In this document: piece by piece, positions 35,554 through 42,364 of the stretch
Layout: each line of letters starts with the position of its first letter
Numbering within the stretch: position 1 is the first letter of the stretch
Virus record (IMG/VR): IMGVR_UViG_3300022226_000011
Span: 1-42,567 of that record
Length of the DNA: 42,567 nt
DNA from: a virus
Reading direction: 5' to 3' (one strand)
The notes under the pieces: model-generated
What the model was told of the DNA's origin: nothing
The model's input: only the letters and a program-made list of their open reading frames with translations
The model's database searches: none
Made by a program: the position numbers and the translations under genes

Positions 35554-35616
35554 ATGCGTACAGAAAAGCTATTTGTTGAGCGACTGGAGAGTGGTCTCCT
35601 CCCAGAGCCCGTCTAG
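35554..35616 (+). CDS. 20-aa leader-type peptide
   Basis: ATG after a perfect AGGAGGAG site, encoding MRTEKLFVERLESGLLPEPV. It is the first frame behind the 35499 promoter and precedes tRNA-Pro. The strong ribosome site on so short a frame suggests a leader peptide or a coupling device. Confidence 0.4.
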   Translation: MRTEKLFVERLESGLLPEPV

Positions 35617-35660
35617 GGTTCACAATAAACAAATAAATAAAGAAAGAGTCATTCGTCTAA

Positions 35661-35737
35661 CTAGACGTAGGCTAGCGGAAAGAGTCACTCGTTTTGGAAA
35701 CGAGAGCACGTCGGTTCGATCCCGACCGTCTAGACCA
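35661..35737 (+). tRNA. tRNA-Pro(UGG), copy 1
   Basis: Acceptor CTAGACG/CGTCTAG, D-stem GGCT/AGTC, anticodon arm CTCGT-TTTGGAA-ACGAG (UGG), T-arm GTCGG-TTCGATC-CCGAC, ACCA. Confidence 0.92.
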
Positions 35738-35756
35738 CTAATTACGAATGACATAT

Positions 35757-35831
35757 CGGGGTGTGGCGCAGAGGCAGCGCGCTGGGTTTGGGACCTAGAG
35801 GTCGAGATTTCGAAATTCTCCACCCCGACCA
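35757..35831 (+). tRNA. tRNA-Pro(UGG), copy 2
   Basis: Acceptor CGGGGTG/CACCCCG, D-arm GCGC-AGAGGCA-GCGC, anticodon arm CTGGG-TTTGGGA-CCTAG (UGG), T-arm GAGAT-TTCGAAA-TTCTC, ACCA. G1... pairs normal; the T-stem has one mismatch. Confidence 0.9.
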
Positions 35832-35833
35832 TT

Positions 35834-35920
35834 ATGCTATGCGAGAGGCGCGGGTTCGAATCCCGTCAGGGCAACTGCTGCTCTGTAGTCTAGAAAAGGG
35901 ACAATGACGCTCGATAGTAT
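35834..35920 (+). tRNA. Circularly permuted tRNA-like gene (3' half before 5' half)
   Basis: Order seen: T-arm GCGGG-TTCGAAT-CCCGT (35850-35866), 3' acceptor strand CAGGGCA (35867-35873), linker ACTGC, 5' acceptor strand TGCTCTG (35879-35885), TA, D-stem GTC with a GG-containing loop and GAC. The two acceptor strands pair over all seven positions. The outer ends, where the anticodon arm belongs, form an 11-bp helix with one bulge (35834-35845 with 35910-35920). It fills exactly the gap between tRNA-Pro and tRNA-Leu. No anticodon loop or CCA is encoded; making a normal tRNA would need joining and recutting. Confidence 0.55.
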
Positions 35921-35922
35921 TT

Positions 35923-36009
35923 GCCCAGGTGGCGGAATTGGTAGACGCGCCGGATTTAGGCTCCGGTCCTCGAAAGAGGGTGTGGGTTCGAGTCCCACCT
36001 TGGGCACCA
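35923..36009 (+). tRNA. tRNA-Leu(UAG), class II
   Basis: Acceptor GCCCAGG/CTTGGGC, D-arm with GCG...CGC, anticodon arm CCGGA-TTTAGGC-TCCGG (UAG), variable arm CCTC-GAAA-GAGG, T-arm GTGGG-TTCGAGT-CCCAC, ACCA. Normal class II Leu, in contrast to the two short-arm Leu genes. Confidence 0.94.
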
Positions 36010-36015
36010 TTTTTT

Positions 36016-36126
36016 GTAAGGTGCATGGTGTTTCCCCGCGCGCAGGGACCTTGGGGTTCGATTCCCCACTAGTCTTCGGACTAGAAATGGAAAGGAATAA
36101 GTTAGGTTCGAGTCCTACGCCTTACA
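36016..36126 (+). tRNA. Composite tRNA-like locus with two T-arms
   Basis: Outer strands GTAAGGT (36016-36022) and GCCTTAC (36119-36125) pair as an acceptor, with T-arm TTAGG-TTCGAGT-CCTAC before the latter. Inside lies a second T-arm TGGGG-TTCGATT-CCCCA (36052-36068) directly followed by a hairpin CTAGTC-TTCG-GACTAG (36069-36084), like acceptor strands in permuted order. No normal anticodon arm is found and CCA is absent. It may be one tRNA inserted into another, or debris. Confidence 0.4.
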
Positions 36127-36133
36127 CTTATTT

Positions 36134-36222
36134 GGGGCTGTGGTGAAATTGGTAAACACGCCGGACTAAGAATCCGGTGGGCTTAACTGCCCTTGTGGGT
36201 TCGAGTCCCACCAGCCCCACCA
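36134..36222 (+). tRNA. tRNA-Leu(AAG), class II
   Basis: Acceptor GGGGCTG/CAGCCCC, D-stem GTG/CAC, anticodon arm CCGGA-CTAAGAA-TCCGG (AAG), variable arm GGGC/GCCC, T-arm GTGGG-TTCGAGT-CCCAC, ACCA. An A34 Leu anticodon is rare in bacteria; the stem is the same as in the UAG gene. Confidence 0.9.
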
Positions 36223-36364
36223 GAGACCGGAAGATGCAGGTTCGACTCCTGTCGCAGTTAAAGAGTGAAGTGCTGGCACATGGAACTCTACGCTTGAAAG
36301 AAATATGCCAGTATTTTGATTAATGCGTTCTGTGTAGCTCAATGGATAGAGCGCCGGTCAGTTT
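36223..36364 (+). tRNA. Second candidate permuted tRNA (split halves in reverse order)
   Basis: Upstream is a textbook 3' half: ACCGG (36226-36230), five-base variable AAGAT, T-arm GCAGG-TTCGACT-CCTGT, acceptor strand CGCAGTT (36253-36259). After 68 bases with hairpins (AGAGT/ACTCT, CTGGCA/TGCCAG) comes a textbook 5' half: TTCTGTG, TA, D-arm GCTC-AATGGATA-GAGC, G, CCGGT (36354-36358). CCGGTC pairs with GACCGG (6 bp) and five of seven acceptor positions pair. The 5' half runs directly into tRNA-Glu. Two independently decayed tRNAs are the alternative. Confidence 0.45.
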
Positions 36365-36440
36365 GACCTTATCGTCTAACCGGTTAGGACGTCAGATTCT
36401 CAATCTGGTAATCGGGGTTCGAGTCCCCGTAAGGTCACCA
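36365..36440 (+). tRNA. tRNA-Glu(CUC)
   Basis: Acceptor GACCTTA/TAAGGTC, D-stem GTC/GAC, anticodon arm TCAGA-TTCTCAA-TCTGG (CUC), T-arm CGGGG-TTCGAGT-CCCCG, ACCA. Last gene of the array. Confidence 0.92.
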
Positions 36441-36454
36441 AATCTACTTATTGT

Positions 36455-36838
36455 GTGGGAAAAACTTACGCACAATTGCTTAGCGAGCATCCTCAGTTCA
36501 GTTTTGAACCAGGGATGCTCGTTTTGTTTCACAACTCTTTGAAAGAAGTTCAAAAGTTACGCTTGAGAAGCTCTCAGGAAGCTCACTTGTGGAAGGTGGC
36601 AGACGCACGCATGGAACCCGTCCTCGACGACTACAGGACCGCTGCGGCGCTCCTAGAGGTGCTGGAGGGGTTGCTTGGGGACTACACTTTCGGTCTTGGC
36701 AAAGCAATCAGACATTGGAGAATTACAATACCAGTACACGGAGTATATGAAGAGGGCTGGTCGTTAGGAGAAGCCCTAGCGAAAACTCTTTTAAGACTGT
36801 GGGATGAAAAGAAACTAGGCGTCCCAAAGGTCTTTTAG
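36455..36838 (+). CDS. Unknown protein, 127 aa
   Basis: GTG start 14 bases after tRNA-Glu with no clear ribosome-binding site; an internal ATG at 36515 is the alternative. Sequence features: FEPGMLVLFHN, a helical middle with AALLEVLEGLLGDYTFG and a C-terminal helix. No family recognised. Its end overlaps the converging minus-strand protease by 24 bases. Confidence 0.5.
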   Translation: MGKTYAQLLSEHPQFSFEPGMLVLFHNSLKEVQKLRLRSSQEAHLWKVADARMEPVLDDYRTAAALLEVLEGLLGDYTFGLGKAIRHWRITIPVHGVYEEGWSLGEALAKTLLRLWDEKKLGVPKVF

Positions 36839-37489
36839 AAATTCTTGAATAGATTCCAGAGGCACCATCATTCCGATATTTTCTAGACTGACAAAAGCCA
36901 TAGAGGTGATGCCAATTACTTCCCATCTTGTATTGTACACAGGGGAGCCAGAACTACCGGGTCTTGTAGGAATAGTGTACATATCTAAATCGTATCCCAA
37001 TCTTGGATGGGTAACTCTTCCCGAATAGTACCCCTCGAAATGAAGGACCATGTTTTTGTCGTGGATTCCAAATGGAGCAGCAATGTTATACGCTTTGTCT
37101 CCTGGTTTTGGCATATGTTTTGCAATAGCACTCACCGGTTTGTCGATTCGATTCATAGACACCATGAGACACAGATCCGTTTCTTCCGAGACCTTGAGGA
37201 TCAAGACCCTGTGCTTATTGCTTTGGAGGTCCATCGCATATGATTGACTGTTCAGCGGCTCACAGACGTGTCCAGCTGTCAAAATAAACGTGTTGTCTTC
37301 TAAGTGATAAATAATCACGCCAGAAGCGGACCCAGTAGAAACTCCGTTCTTCTCGAAAACGAGCTTGACAAAGGAATCGCGTGGTGATATGGTAGTAGTT
37401 GGGATGTTTGATTGTGTTGTGGTGCAAGAGATTGGGTTCAAGAGCAACAGGAGCCCAATCATAACTGCAATAATTCGTAAAACTTTCAT
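36815..37489 (-). CDS. Trypsin-like serine protease lipoprotein
   Basis: The only minus-strand gene. I start at the codon at 37489, which opens a lipoprotein signal (VLRIIAVMIGLLLLLNPISC); a frame extension to 37528 would put 13 residues before it. The 224-aa product has the chymotrypsin-fold triad: TAGHV with H74, EETDLCL with D105, and RPGSSGSP with S180 in the GxSGxP site. It would act in the periplasm or on the cell surface. Opposite orientation and its own function mark it as a moron-type addition. Confidence 0.82.
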   Translation of the reverse strand: MKVLRIIAVMIGLLLLLNPISCTTTQSNIPTTTISPRDSFVKLVFEKNGVSTGSASGVIIYHLEDNTFILTAGHVCEPLNSQSYAMDLQSNKHRVLILKVSEETDLCLMVSMNRIDKPVSAIAKHMPKPGDKAYNIAAPFGIHDKNMVLHFEGYYSGRVTHPRLGYDLDMYTIPTRPGSSGSPVYNTRWEVIGITSMAFVSLENIGMMVPLESIQEFLKDLWDA

Positions 37490-37551
37490 ATAAGTAACTA
37501 TGGATGGAAAGCCGCAACAGTCACTCATCCCAACTTTCTTAAGGTAGGTAA

Positions 37552-38874
37552 ATGGCTAAACACACATATGTTCTAGATACCAGCGTGTATCTTACCAATG
37601 CGAAGGCAATCTACGAGTATGGTAACCACGACATCGTGATTCCAATGAAAGTGCTTGAAGAGATCGATAAGCATAAGAACAGGCAGGACGCGGTTGGTCA
37701 TCAAGCTCGTAGCACCATTAGGATTCTAGACGCTCTGAGGGAACGTGGAAGCCTACAGAAGGGTATTCGTATTGACAAGGGCAAGGGCATTGTTCGAGTG
37801 TCGTGCTCCGAAACAACATTGTTGCCTGCTGATCTGGATCCAAGAGTTCCAGATAACCGAATCATTTCTACTGCTTTGAAAGAAAAGCAGAATGCACCAA
37901 AATCTCGCAAGGTCATTTTGGTTACTCGCGATATCAACATGCGAGTGATCTGTGATTCTATTGGGTTCTCGTGTCAAACTTATGATCCGGAAAAGGCTGT
38001 CAGTGATGCTGACCAGCTGTACTCTGGATATTCTGAGGTTCTTGTTGATGAAGAATTCATTGACAGATTCTATAAAGAAAAGACCAGCACTTTGCCAGAG
38101 GGCACTGAAAAGGAGAATGGAATTCGTCAACCAAACGAGTTCATGATGCTTCGTGCGATCGGGAAGGAGAAGAAGACTGCTCTTGCTCGCTATTATGATG
38201 GCGGGAGCATCAAGAAGGTAAATGGCAAGGAAATGAGAGTTTCCGGAGTTAAATCGAGGAATCGTGAGCAAACTTTCGCCATGGAACTTTTGATGGACCC
38301 TGAAATCAAGGTCATCACTCTTGTTGGGAAGGCGGGTTCTGGTAAGACTCTGTGCGCGATTGCAGCGGGTCTACAACAAACTCTTGAAGAAGGGATCTAC
38401 AAGAGGTTGGTAGTTTCCCGCCCCATTCAGCCAATGGGTAAGGATATTGGATTCCTTCCGGGTGATGTGAATGAGAAAATGCTTCCCTGGTTGACTCCGA
38501 TTCAAGACAATCTTCAGTTCCTTTTGGGAAACGATAAGATGATGCTTGAAGAGTACATGACCAAGGGCATAATTGAAATCGAAGCTTTGACGTACATTCG
38601 AGGTCGCTCTATTTCTGATGCCTTCATTATCATCGACGAGGCTCAGAACTTGACAATGCACGAACTTAAGACTATCATTACTCGTGTGGGCGAACGAACC
38701 AAGATCGTTTTGACCGGCGATATTGAACAGATTGACAATGCGTTCATTAACGATGTAACAAATGGCTTGACGCATGCTGTGGAGAAATTCAAACACTCTC
38801 CGCTAGCTGGACACGTTACTCTTGTGAAGGGTGAGCGTTCAGACGTTGCAACTTTGGCAGCCAAGGTGCTGTGA
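37552..38874 (+). CDS. phoH: PIN-PhoH ATPase
   Basis: A 440-aa two-domain protein. Residues 1-150 are a PIN nuclease domain (YVLDTSVYL at 6-14, VLEEIDKHK near 43, later VTRDINMRV). Residues about 230-440 are the PhoH ATPase: Walker A GKAGSGKT near 259-266, VSRPIQPMGKDIGFLPG, Walker B FIIIDEAQN near 358-366, LTGDIEQID. This is the PhoH2/YlaK arrangement, shown elsewhere to couple RNA unwinding to RNA cleavage. Phages often carry PhoH; the PIN fusion suggests RNA turnover. Confidence 0.93.
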   Translation: MAKHTYVLDTSVYLTNAKAIYEYGNHDIVIPMKVLEEIDKHKNRQDAVGHQARSTIRILDALRERGSLQKGIRIDKGKGIVRVSCSETTLLPADLDPRVPDNRIISTALKEKQNAPKSRKVILVTRDINMRVICDSIGFSCQTYDPEKAVSDADQLYSGYSEVLVDEEFIDRFYKEKTSTLPEGTEKENGIRQPNEFMMLRAIGKEKKTALARYYDGGSIKKVNGKEMRVSGVKSRNREQTFAMELLMDPEIKVITLVGKAGSGKTLCAIAAGLQQTLEEGIYKRLVVSRPIQPMGKDIGFLPGDVNEKMLPWLTPIQDNLQFLLGNDKMMLEEYMTKGIIEIEALTYIRGRSISDAFIIIDEAQNLTMHELKTIITRVGERTKIVLTGDIEQIDNAFINDVTNGLTHAVEKFKHSPLAGHVTLVKGERSDVATLAAKVL

Positions 38875-38884
38875 GGAAAATAAC

Positions 38885-39241
38885 ATGACAGAAGAACAAG
38901 TAGCTCCCGAAGAAGTGATAGAAAAGACCCTAGCTCAGATTGAGCAGGAAGCCCAGGCGGCTCTAGAAGAGCCAGTTGTCCCAGACAACCCTCTCAAACA
39001 ACTCTTTGTGGAGTACGTAGGGAGCAAGTTCAAGCCTGAAGACGGGGCAGTGACAATTGAAATGTGTGTTGTTGCTCTTGCTAATGAATTCCCAGAGTTC
39101 CTGGCACCAGTGTGTGAACAGAATTTCATGCTCGGATATGTTCAATGTGAGAAGGACATGACAACGATGATTCAGCAGCAGAGGCAAGCTGCGTCTTTGG
39201 AAGAGGAAACAGACAAGGAAGGGGTTGATGACGTCGGGTGA
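38885..39241 (+). CDS. Acidic protein of unknown function, 118 aa
   Basis: I start at ATG 38885 after GAGGAAAATAAC; upstream codons overlap PhoH. Glu-rich N-terminus (MTEEQVAPEEVIEKTLAQIE), a middle alpha-beta part with two Cys (VTIEMCVVALANEFPEFLAP), and an acidic tail. The start MTEEQV recurs at the start of the glycosyltransferase gene (41051). No family recognised. Confidence 0.6.
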   Translation: MTEEQVAPEEVIEKTLAQIEQEAQAALEEPVVPDNPLKQLFVEYVGSKFKPEDGAVTIEMCVVALANEFPEFLAPVCEQNFMLGYVQCEKDMTTMIQQQRQAASLEEETDKEGVDDVG

Positions 39242-39908
39242 TGGAGTAAAGGCATATATTCGTCAGGTGGCAGGAGGCTTGCAGCAGAGTCTCTTGTTCC
39301 ATCGTATTGTTGTTTATCAACAGAATCCGCTCCCCGAGTCGATTGAAATAGAGGTGGTTCTTAGAAAAATTGAAGAAAAGATTCCTCAGTTTATGTTCGA
39401 TGACATTGATTCGATTTTCATTGGTCAGTTCGATTTTTTGAAAGAGAAAGAGGTGGATGCGGTTTATGAGAATGGAGCGATCTACCTTACGAACGAACAA
39501 GATGATGATGACGATTTTTTCTCAGACATCGTTCACGAGCTTGCTCATGCTGTAGAGGAAACGTATCCTTTGGACATCTACGGCGATAAGATCATCGAAG
39601 AGGAGTTTCTAGCTAAGCGGCGAAGTATGTCTGAGATTCTTCACGCTCATGGGTACGACAAGTACGACGCTGGAGCATTTGCAGAAACCGAATATTCGGT
39701 TGAGTTTGATACTTACTTATACCAAGAAGTGGGATATCCTATTCTTCACACTTTGCTACATGGGCTTTTTATTTCTCCTTACGGCGCTACATCGTTGAGA
39801 GAATATTTTGCCAATGCGTTTGAGGAGTTTTTCTCAGGTGACACGTATTACGTTAAATCTGTCTCTCCAGCGGTGTATAAGAAGATAATCGACCTTCAAG
39901 GTTACTAG
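39228..39908 (+). CDS. HExxH zincin with C-terminal YFANAFEEFF motif
   Basis: A 226-aa protein; ATG 39228 lies eight bases after AAGGA, preferred over TTG 39225. SDIVHELAHAVEET carries HELAH, the zinc site, near residue 103. Towards the end TSLREYFANAFEEFFSG gives the downstream Glu-containing helix found in lethal-factor-like and related zincins as third ligand. No signal peptide. Overlaps the previous gene by 14 bases. Catalysis is plausible; the substrate is unknown. Confidence 0.68.
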   Translation: MTSGDGVKAYIRQVAGGLQQSLLFHRIVVYQQNPLPESIEIEVVLRKIEEKIPQFMFDDIDSIFIGQFDFLKEKEVDAVYENGAIYLTNEQDDDDDFFSDIVHELAHAVEETYPLDIYGDKIIEEEFLAKRRSMSEILHAHGYDKYDAGAFAETEYSVEFDTYLYQEVGYPILHTLLHGLFISPYGATSLREYFANAFEEFFSGDTYYVKSVSPAVYKKIIDLQGY

Positions 39909-39925
39909 CAAGAGGAATTATCAAA

Positions 39926-40228
39926 ATGGAAAAGAACATCAAACTCAACAAGGATACTGTTACTGTGTCGCTTAAACTCCATCCTTGGAAGCCGGGCGAA
40001 CAAAAGGTCCGCTATTACGAGAACGTTGCTCGTGAGTGGGTTAAGGAAAAGCATCCCAAGGTTCAGCTTGGAAGAACGCTTAAACCGTGTGTGGTGAAGA
40101 ATCAGGGTCCTGTCAATGAGGGCGAGTGGATTTTCGAACTGATTCAGGCGAAGACTGCTCCAAAAAAGAAGACTGCTCCAAAAAAGAAAGAGGTAGTGAA
40201 TGCTGAAGGTTCTGACGGAACAAGTTGA
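39926..40228 (+). CDS. Small basic protein with KTAPKK repeat tail
   Basis: A 100-aa protein. The first 75 residues form an alpha-beta pattern (VTVSLKLHPWKPGEQKVRYY, helix NVAREWVKEKHP). The tail has two tandem KTAPKKK units, H1-like and probably nucleic-acid binding. Overlaps the nuclease gene by 29 bases. No family recognised. Confidence 0.6.
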   Translation: MEKNIKLNKDTVTVSLKLHPWKPGEQKVRYYENVAREWVKEKHPKVQLGRTLKPCVVKNQGPVNEGEWIFELIQAKTAPKKKTAPKKKEVVNAEGSDGTS

Positions 40229-41042
40229 GCAAGAAACTGGTAGATATTTGTCTTGGTCAGCGACCAAAGATTGGAAAACCTGCCCGTTTTACTATAAGTT
40301 GACAAAAGTTGATGAGATTGAAGGGTTCGAAGGCAACATTCATACTGCTTTCGGACATGGTGTACACTGGACCGTTGAGGAGGAACTCAACCCAGAACGC
40401 ACTGATTCGATCGATTTAAGTGACACTTTCACTGAAAAGTTCGCTAAGGCAATCGAAGAATTGCCAGAAGAAGAACAGAAAGAGATTGCCAAAACCCCAA
40501 GTCTTGAGAAGCTTTTTTGGGAGATGCAAATGCAGGGTCGTGAACTTGTTCACTATTTGAAACCTGCGCTCGATAAGTTTTTTGGCAAGTGGGAGCTTGT
40601 CGGAATTGAAGAGAAGTTTTATGAAAAATGTGATTTCTATGAGTTGAGAGATTTCTTTTTCAAGGGCTTTATCGACATTATCGTCAAGACAGAGGACGGT
40701 AAATATCACGTCATTGATTGGAAAACATGCAGCTGGGGTTGGGACGTGAAAAAGAAATCCGACCCCATGGTTACTTACCAGCTGACTGTTTACAAGTATT
40801 TCTTTTGCAAAAAGTATGGTCTGGATCCGAAGAATGTGGAAACGTATTTCGCGCTTTGTAAGCGGACAAACAAGACGGAGAACAGGGTTGAGATTTTTAG
40901 GGTTACCAGTGGACCCAAGAAAACTTCCAATGCACTTAACTTGCTGAAGCAGGCTGTGTACAATGTTGACCATGGCAACTACATGAAGAATCGCCTGAGT
41001 TGTAAGTATTGCAAATTTAAGCGTACCAAGCACTGCCCATAG
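40200..41042 (+). CDS. PD-(D/E)XK nuclease, RecB/Cas4-like
   Basis: A 280-aa exonuclease-type protein. LSWSATKDWKTCPFYYKL near residues 17-34 is the SxSxxxxFxxCP entry motif, FGHGVHWTVEE provides the motif with His, GFIDIIVK gives the catalytic Asp, and YHVIDWKTC the D-x-K lysine. The C-terminus CKYCKFKRTKHC, together with the first Cys, could hold an iron-sulfur cluster as in Cas4/AddB-type enzymes. Likely acts in phage recombination or host DNA degradation. Confidence 0.85.
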   Translation: MLKVLTEQVEQETGRYLSWSATKDWKTCPFYYKLTKVDEIEGFEGNIHTAFGHGVHWTVEEELNPERTDSIDLSDTFTEKFAKAIEELPEEEQKEIAKTPSLEKLFWEMQMQGRELVHYLKPALDKFFGKWELVGIEEKFYEKCDFYELRDFFFKGFIDIIVKTEDGKYHVIDWKTCSWGWDVKKKSDPMVTYQLTVYKYFFCKKYGLDPKNVETYFALCKRTNKTENRVEIFRVTSGPKKTSNALNLLKQAVYNVDHGNYMKNRLSCKYCKFKRTKHCP

Positions 41043-41050
41043 GACAAAAC

Positions 41051-42364
41051 ATGACAGAAGAACAAGTAACAGAAGCTGGTCCCAAAAAGATCAAGATTTT
41101 GACAATTGGGGACCACCCAATGTCTCCTTCGGGGGTTGGCACTCAGACTCGATACATGATTGAATATTTGCTTTCTACTGGCAAATATCAGTTCATTTCG
41201 GTGGGCGGGGCGGTGAAGCATCACGATTATCGTCCCCAGAAGACCGAACAGTGGGAAGAAGATTGGATTATGCTTCCTGTTGATGGGTACGGAAGCCAAG
41301 ACGTCATTCGATCTCTCCTCCAAAGCCAAAAGCCAGATGTATTGTGGTTTATGACTGATCCACGATTTTATGGTTGGTTGTGGGAGATTGAGGACGAGAT
41401 TCGTCCTTTTGTTCCTATGGTTTACTATCATGTGTGGGACAATTATCCATATCCAAAGTTCAACAAGCCGTACTATGATTCGAACGATACCATCGTTACG
41501 ATTTCAAAGTTGACCGACAATTGTGTTCGCAATGTGGCTCCTGATGTTGAGTGCATCCATTTGCCTCATGCAGTCGATACTGACGTTTTCAAGAAGTATT
41601 CCAATGAGGAAGTTGAGAGGTTCAGACTGAGTGCTTTTCCTAAAGAGGCGGATGGCTCTCCGTTTACGTTTTTCTGGAATAGTCGAAATGCTCGTCGAAA
41701 GCAGTCTGGTACGTTGATCTTTTGGTTCAATGAGTTTCTAGACAGAGTTGGTAGAGACAAAGCTCGATTGATTATGCATACCGATCCTAAGGATCGTCAC
41801 GGACAGGATCTTGAAGCAATCATTCGCGAGCTTGGAATGACAAATAGCGAAGTAATGTTTTCGCGAAACAAACTAAATCCTGTAGATTTGGCACACATGT
41901 ACAACATAGCAGACTGCACAATGTGTATTTCGGATGCCGAAGGGTTTGGTCTGTCTACACTAGAGTCTCTTTCGTGTGAGACGCCAATTATCGTTACTAT
42001 GACTGGAGGTCTTCAGGAGCAGGTAACTGATGGAGAGAATTGGTTCGGAGTTGGTATTGAACCTGCATCTAAATCAATTATTGGCTCCCAGGAAGTTCCT
42101 TACATTTACGAGGATCGCCTCAATAAAGAAGATGTCATCAATGCCATGGTCAAGCTTTACGAGATGGGAACTGAAGAGCGCGCAGCGCTTGGCAAAGCTG
42201 GACGTCAACATGCTCTCGACAATTACAACTTCAAGGTTATGATTGAAGGGTGGGATAAGATTTTCACCGACATTCACGAAAACAAGGGCTCTTGGGAGAC
42301 TCGCAAGAACTACAAGAAGTGGACGTTTGAGGAAGTGAGTGAAGGCGAGGCGGACAATGACTAA
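41051..42364 (+). CDS. Glycosyltransferase, GT4 family
   Basis: A 437-aa GT-B enzyme. N-terminal domain: ILTIGDHPMSPSGVGTQTR with the Gly-rich acceptor loop. C-terminal domain: FTFFWNSRNARRKQ, LIMHTDP, NKLNPVDLAHMYNIADC and the hallmark SDAEGFGLSTLESLSCETPII, whose two Glu (EGFGLSTLE) bind the nucleotide sugar. In phages such enzymes glycosylate DNA or surface proteins. Which acceptor is used cannot be told. The stop overlaps the next start (ATGA-like). Confidence 0.9.
   Translation: MTEEQVTEAGPKKIKILTIGDHPMSPSGVGTQTRYMIEYLLSTGKYQFISVGGAVKHHDYRPQKTEQWEEDWIMLPVDGYGSQDVIRSLLQSQKPDVLWFMTDPRFYGWLWEIEDEIRPFVPMVYYHVWDNYPYPKFNKPYYDSNDTIVTISKLTDNCVRNVAPDVECIHLPHAVDTDVFKKYSNEEVERFRLSAFPKEADGSPFTFFWNSRNARRKQSGTLIFWFNEFLDRVGRDKARLIMHTDPKDRHGQDLEAIIRELGMTNSEVMFSRNKLNPVDLAHMYNIADCTMCISDAEGFGLSTLESLSCETPIIVTMTGGLQEQVTDGENWFGVGIEPASKSIIGSQEVPYIYEDRLNKEDVINAMVKLYEMGTEERAALGKAGRQHALDNYNFKVMIEGWDKIFTDIHENKGSWETRKNYKKWTFEEVSEGEADND

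Noticed and set aside
35573-35893. 106-codon frame across two tRNA-Pro genes
   Set aside because: It overlaps complete tRNAs and lacks a start signal; chance frame.
24843-36364. Assembly error as the cause of the scrambled tRNAs
   Set aside because: Not excluded, but the three Arg genes share the same layout with compensating stems and the permuted locus pairs perfectly, which random misassembly would not give. Read mapping would settle it.
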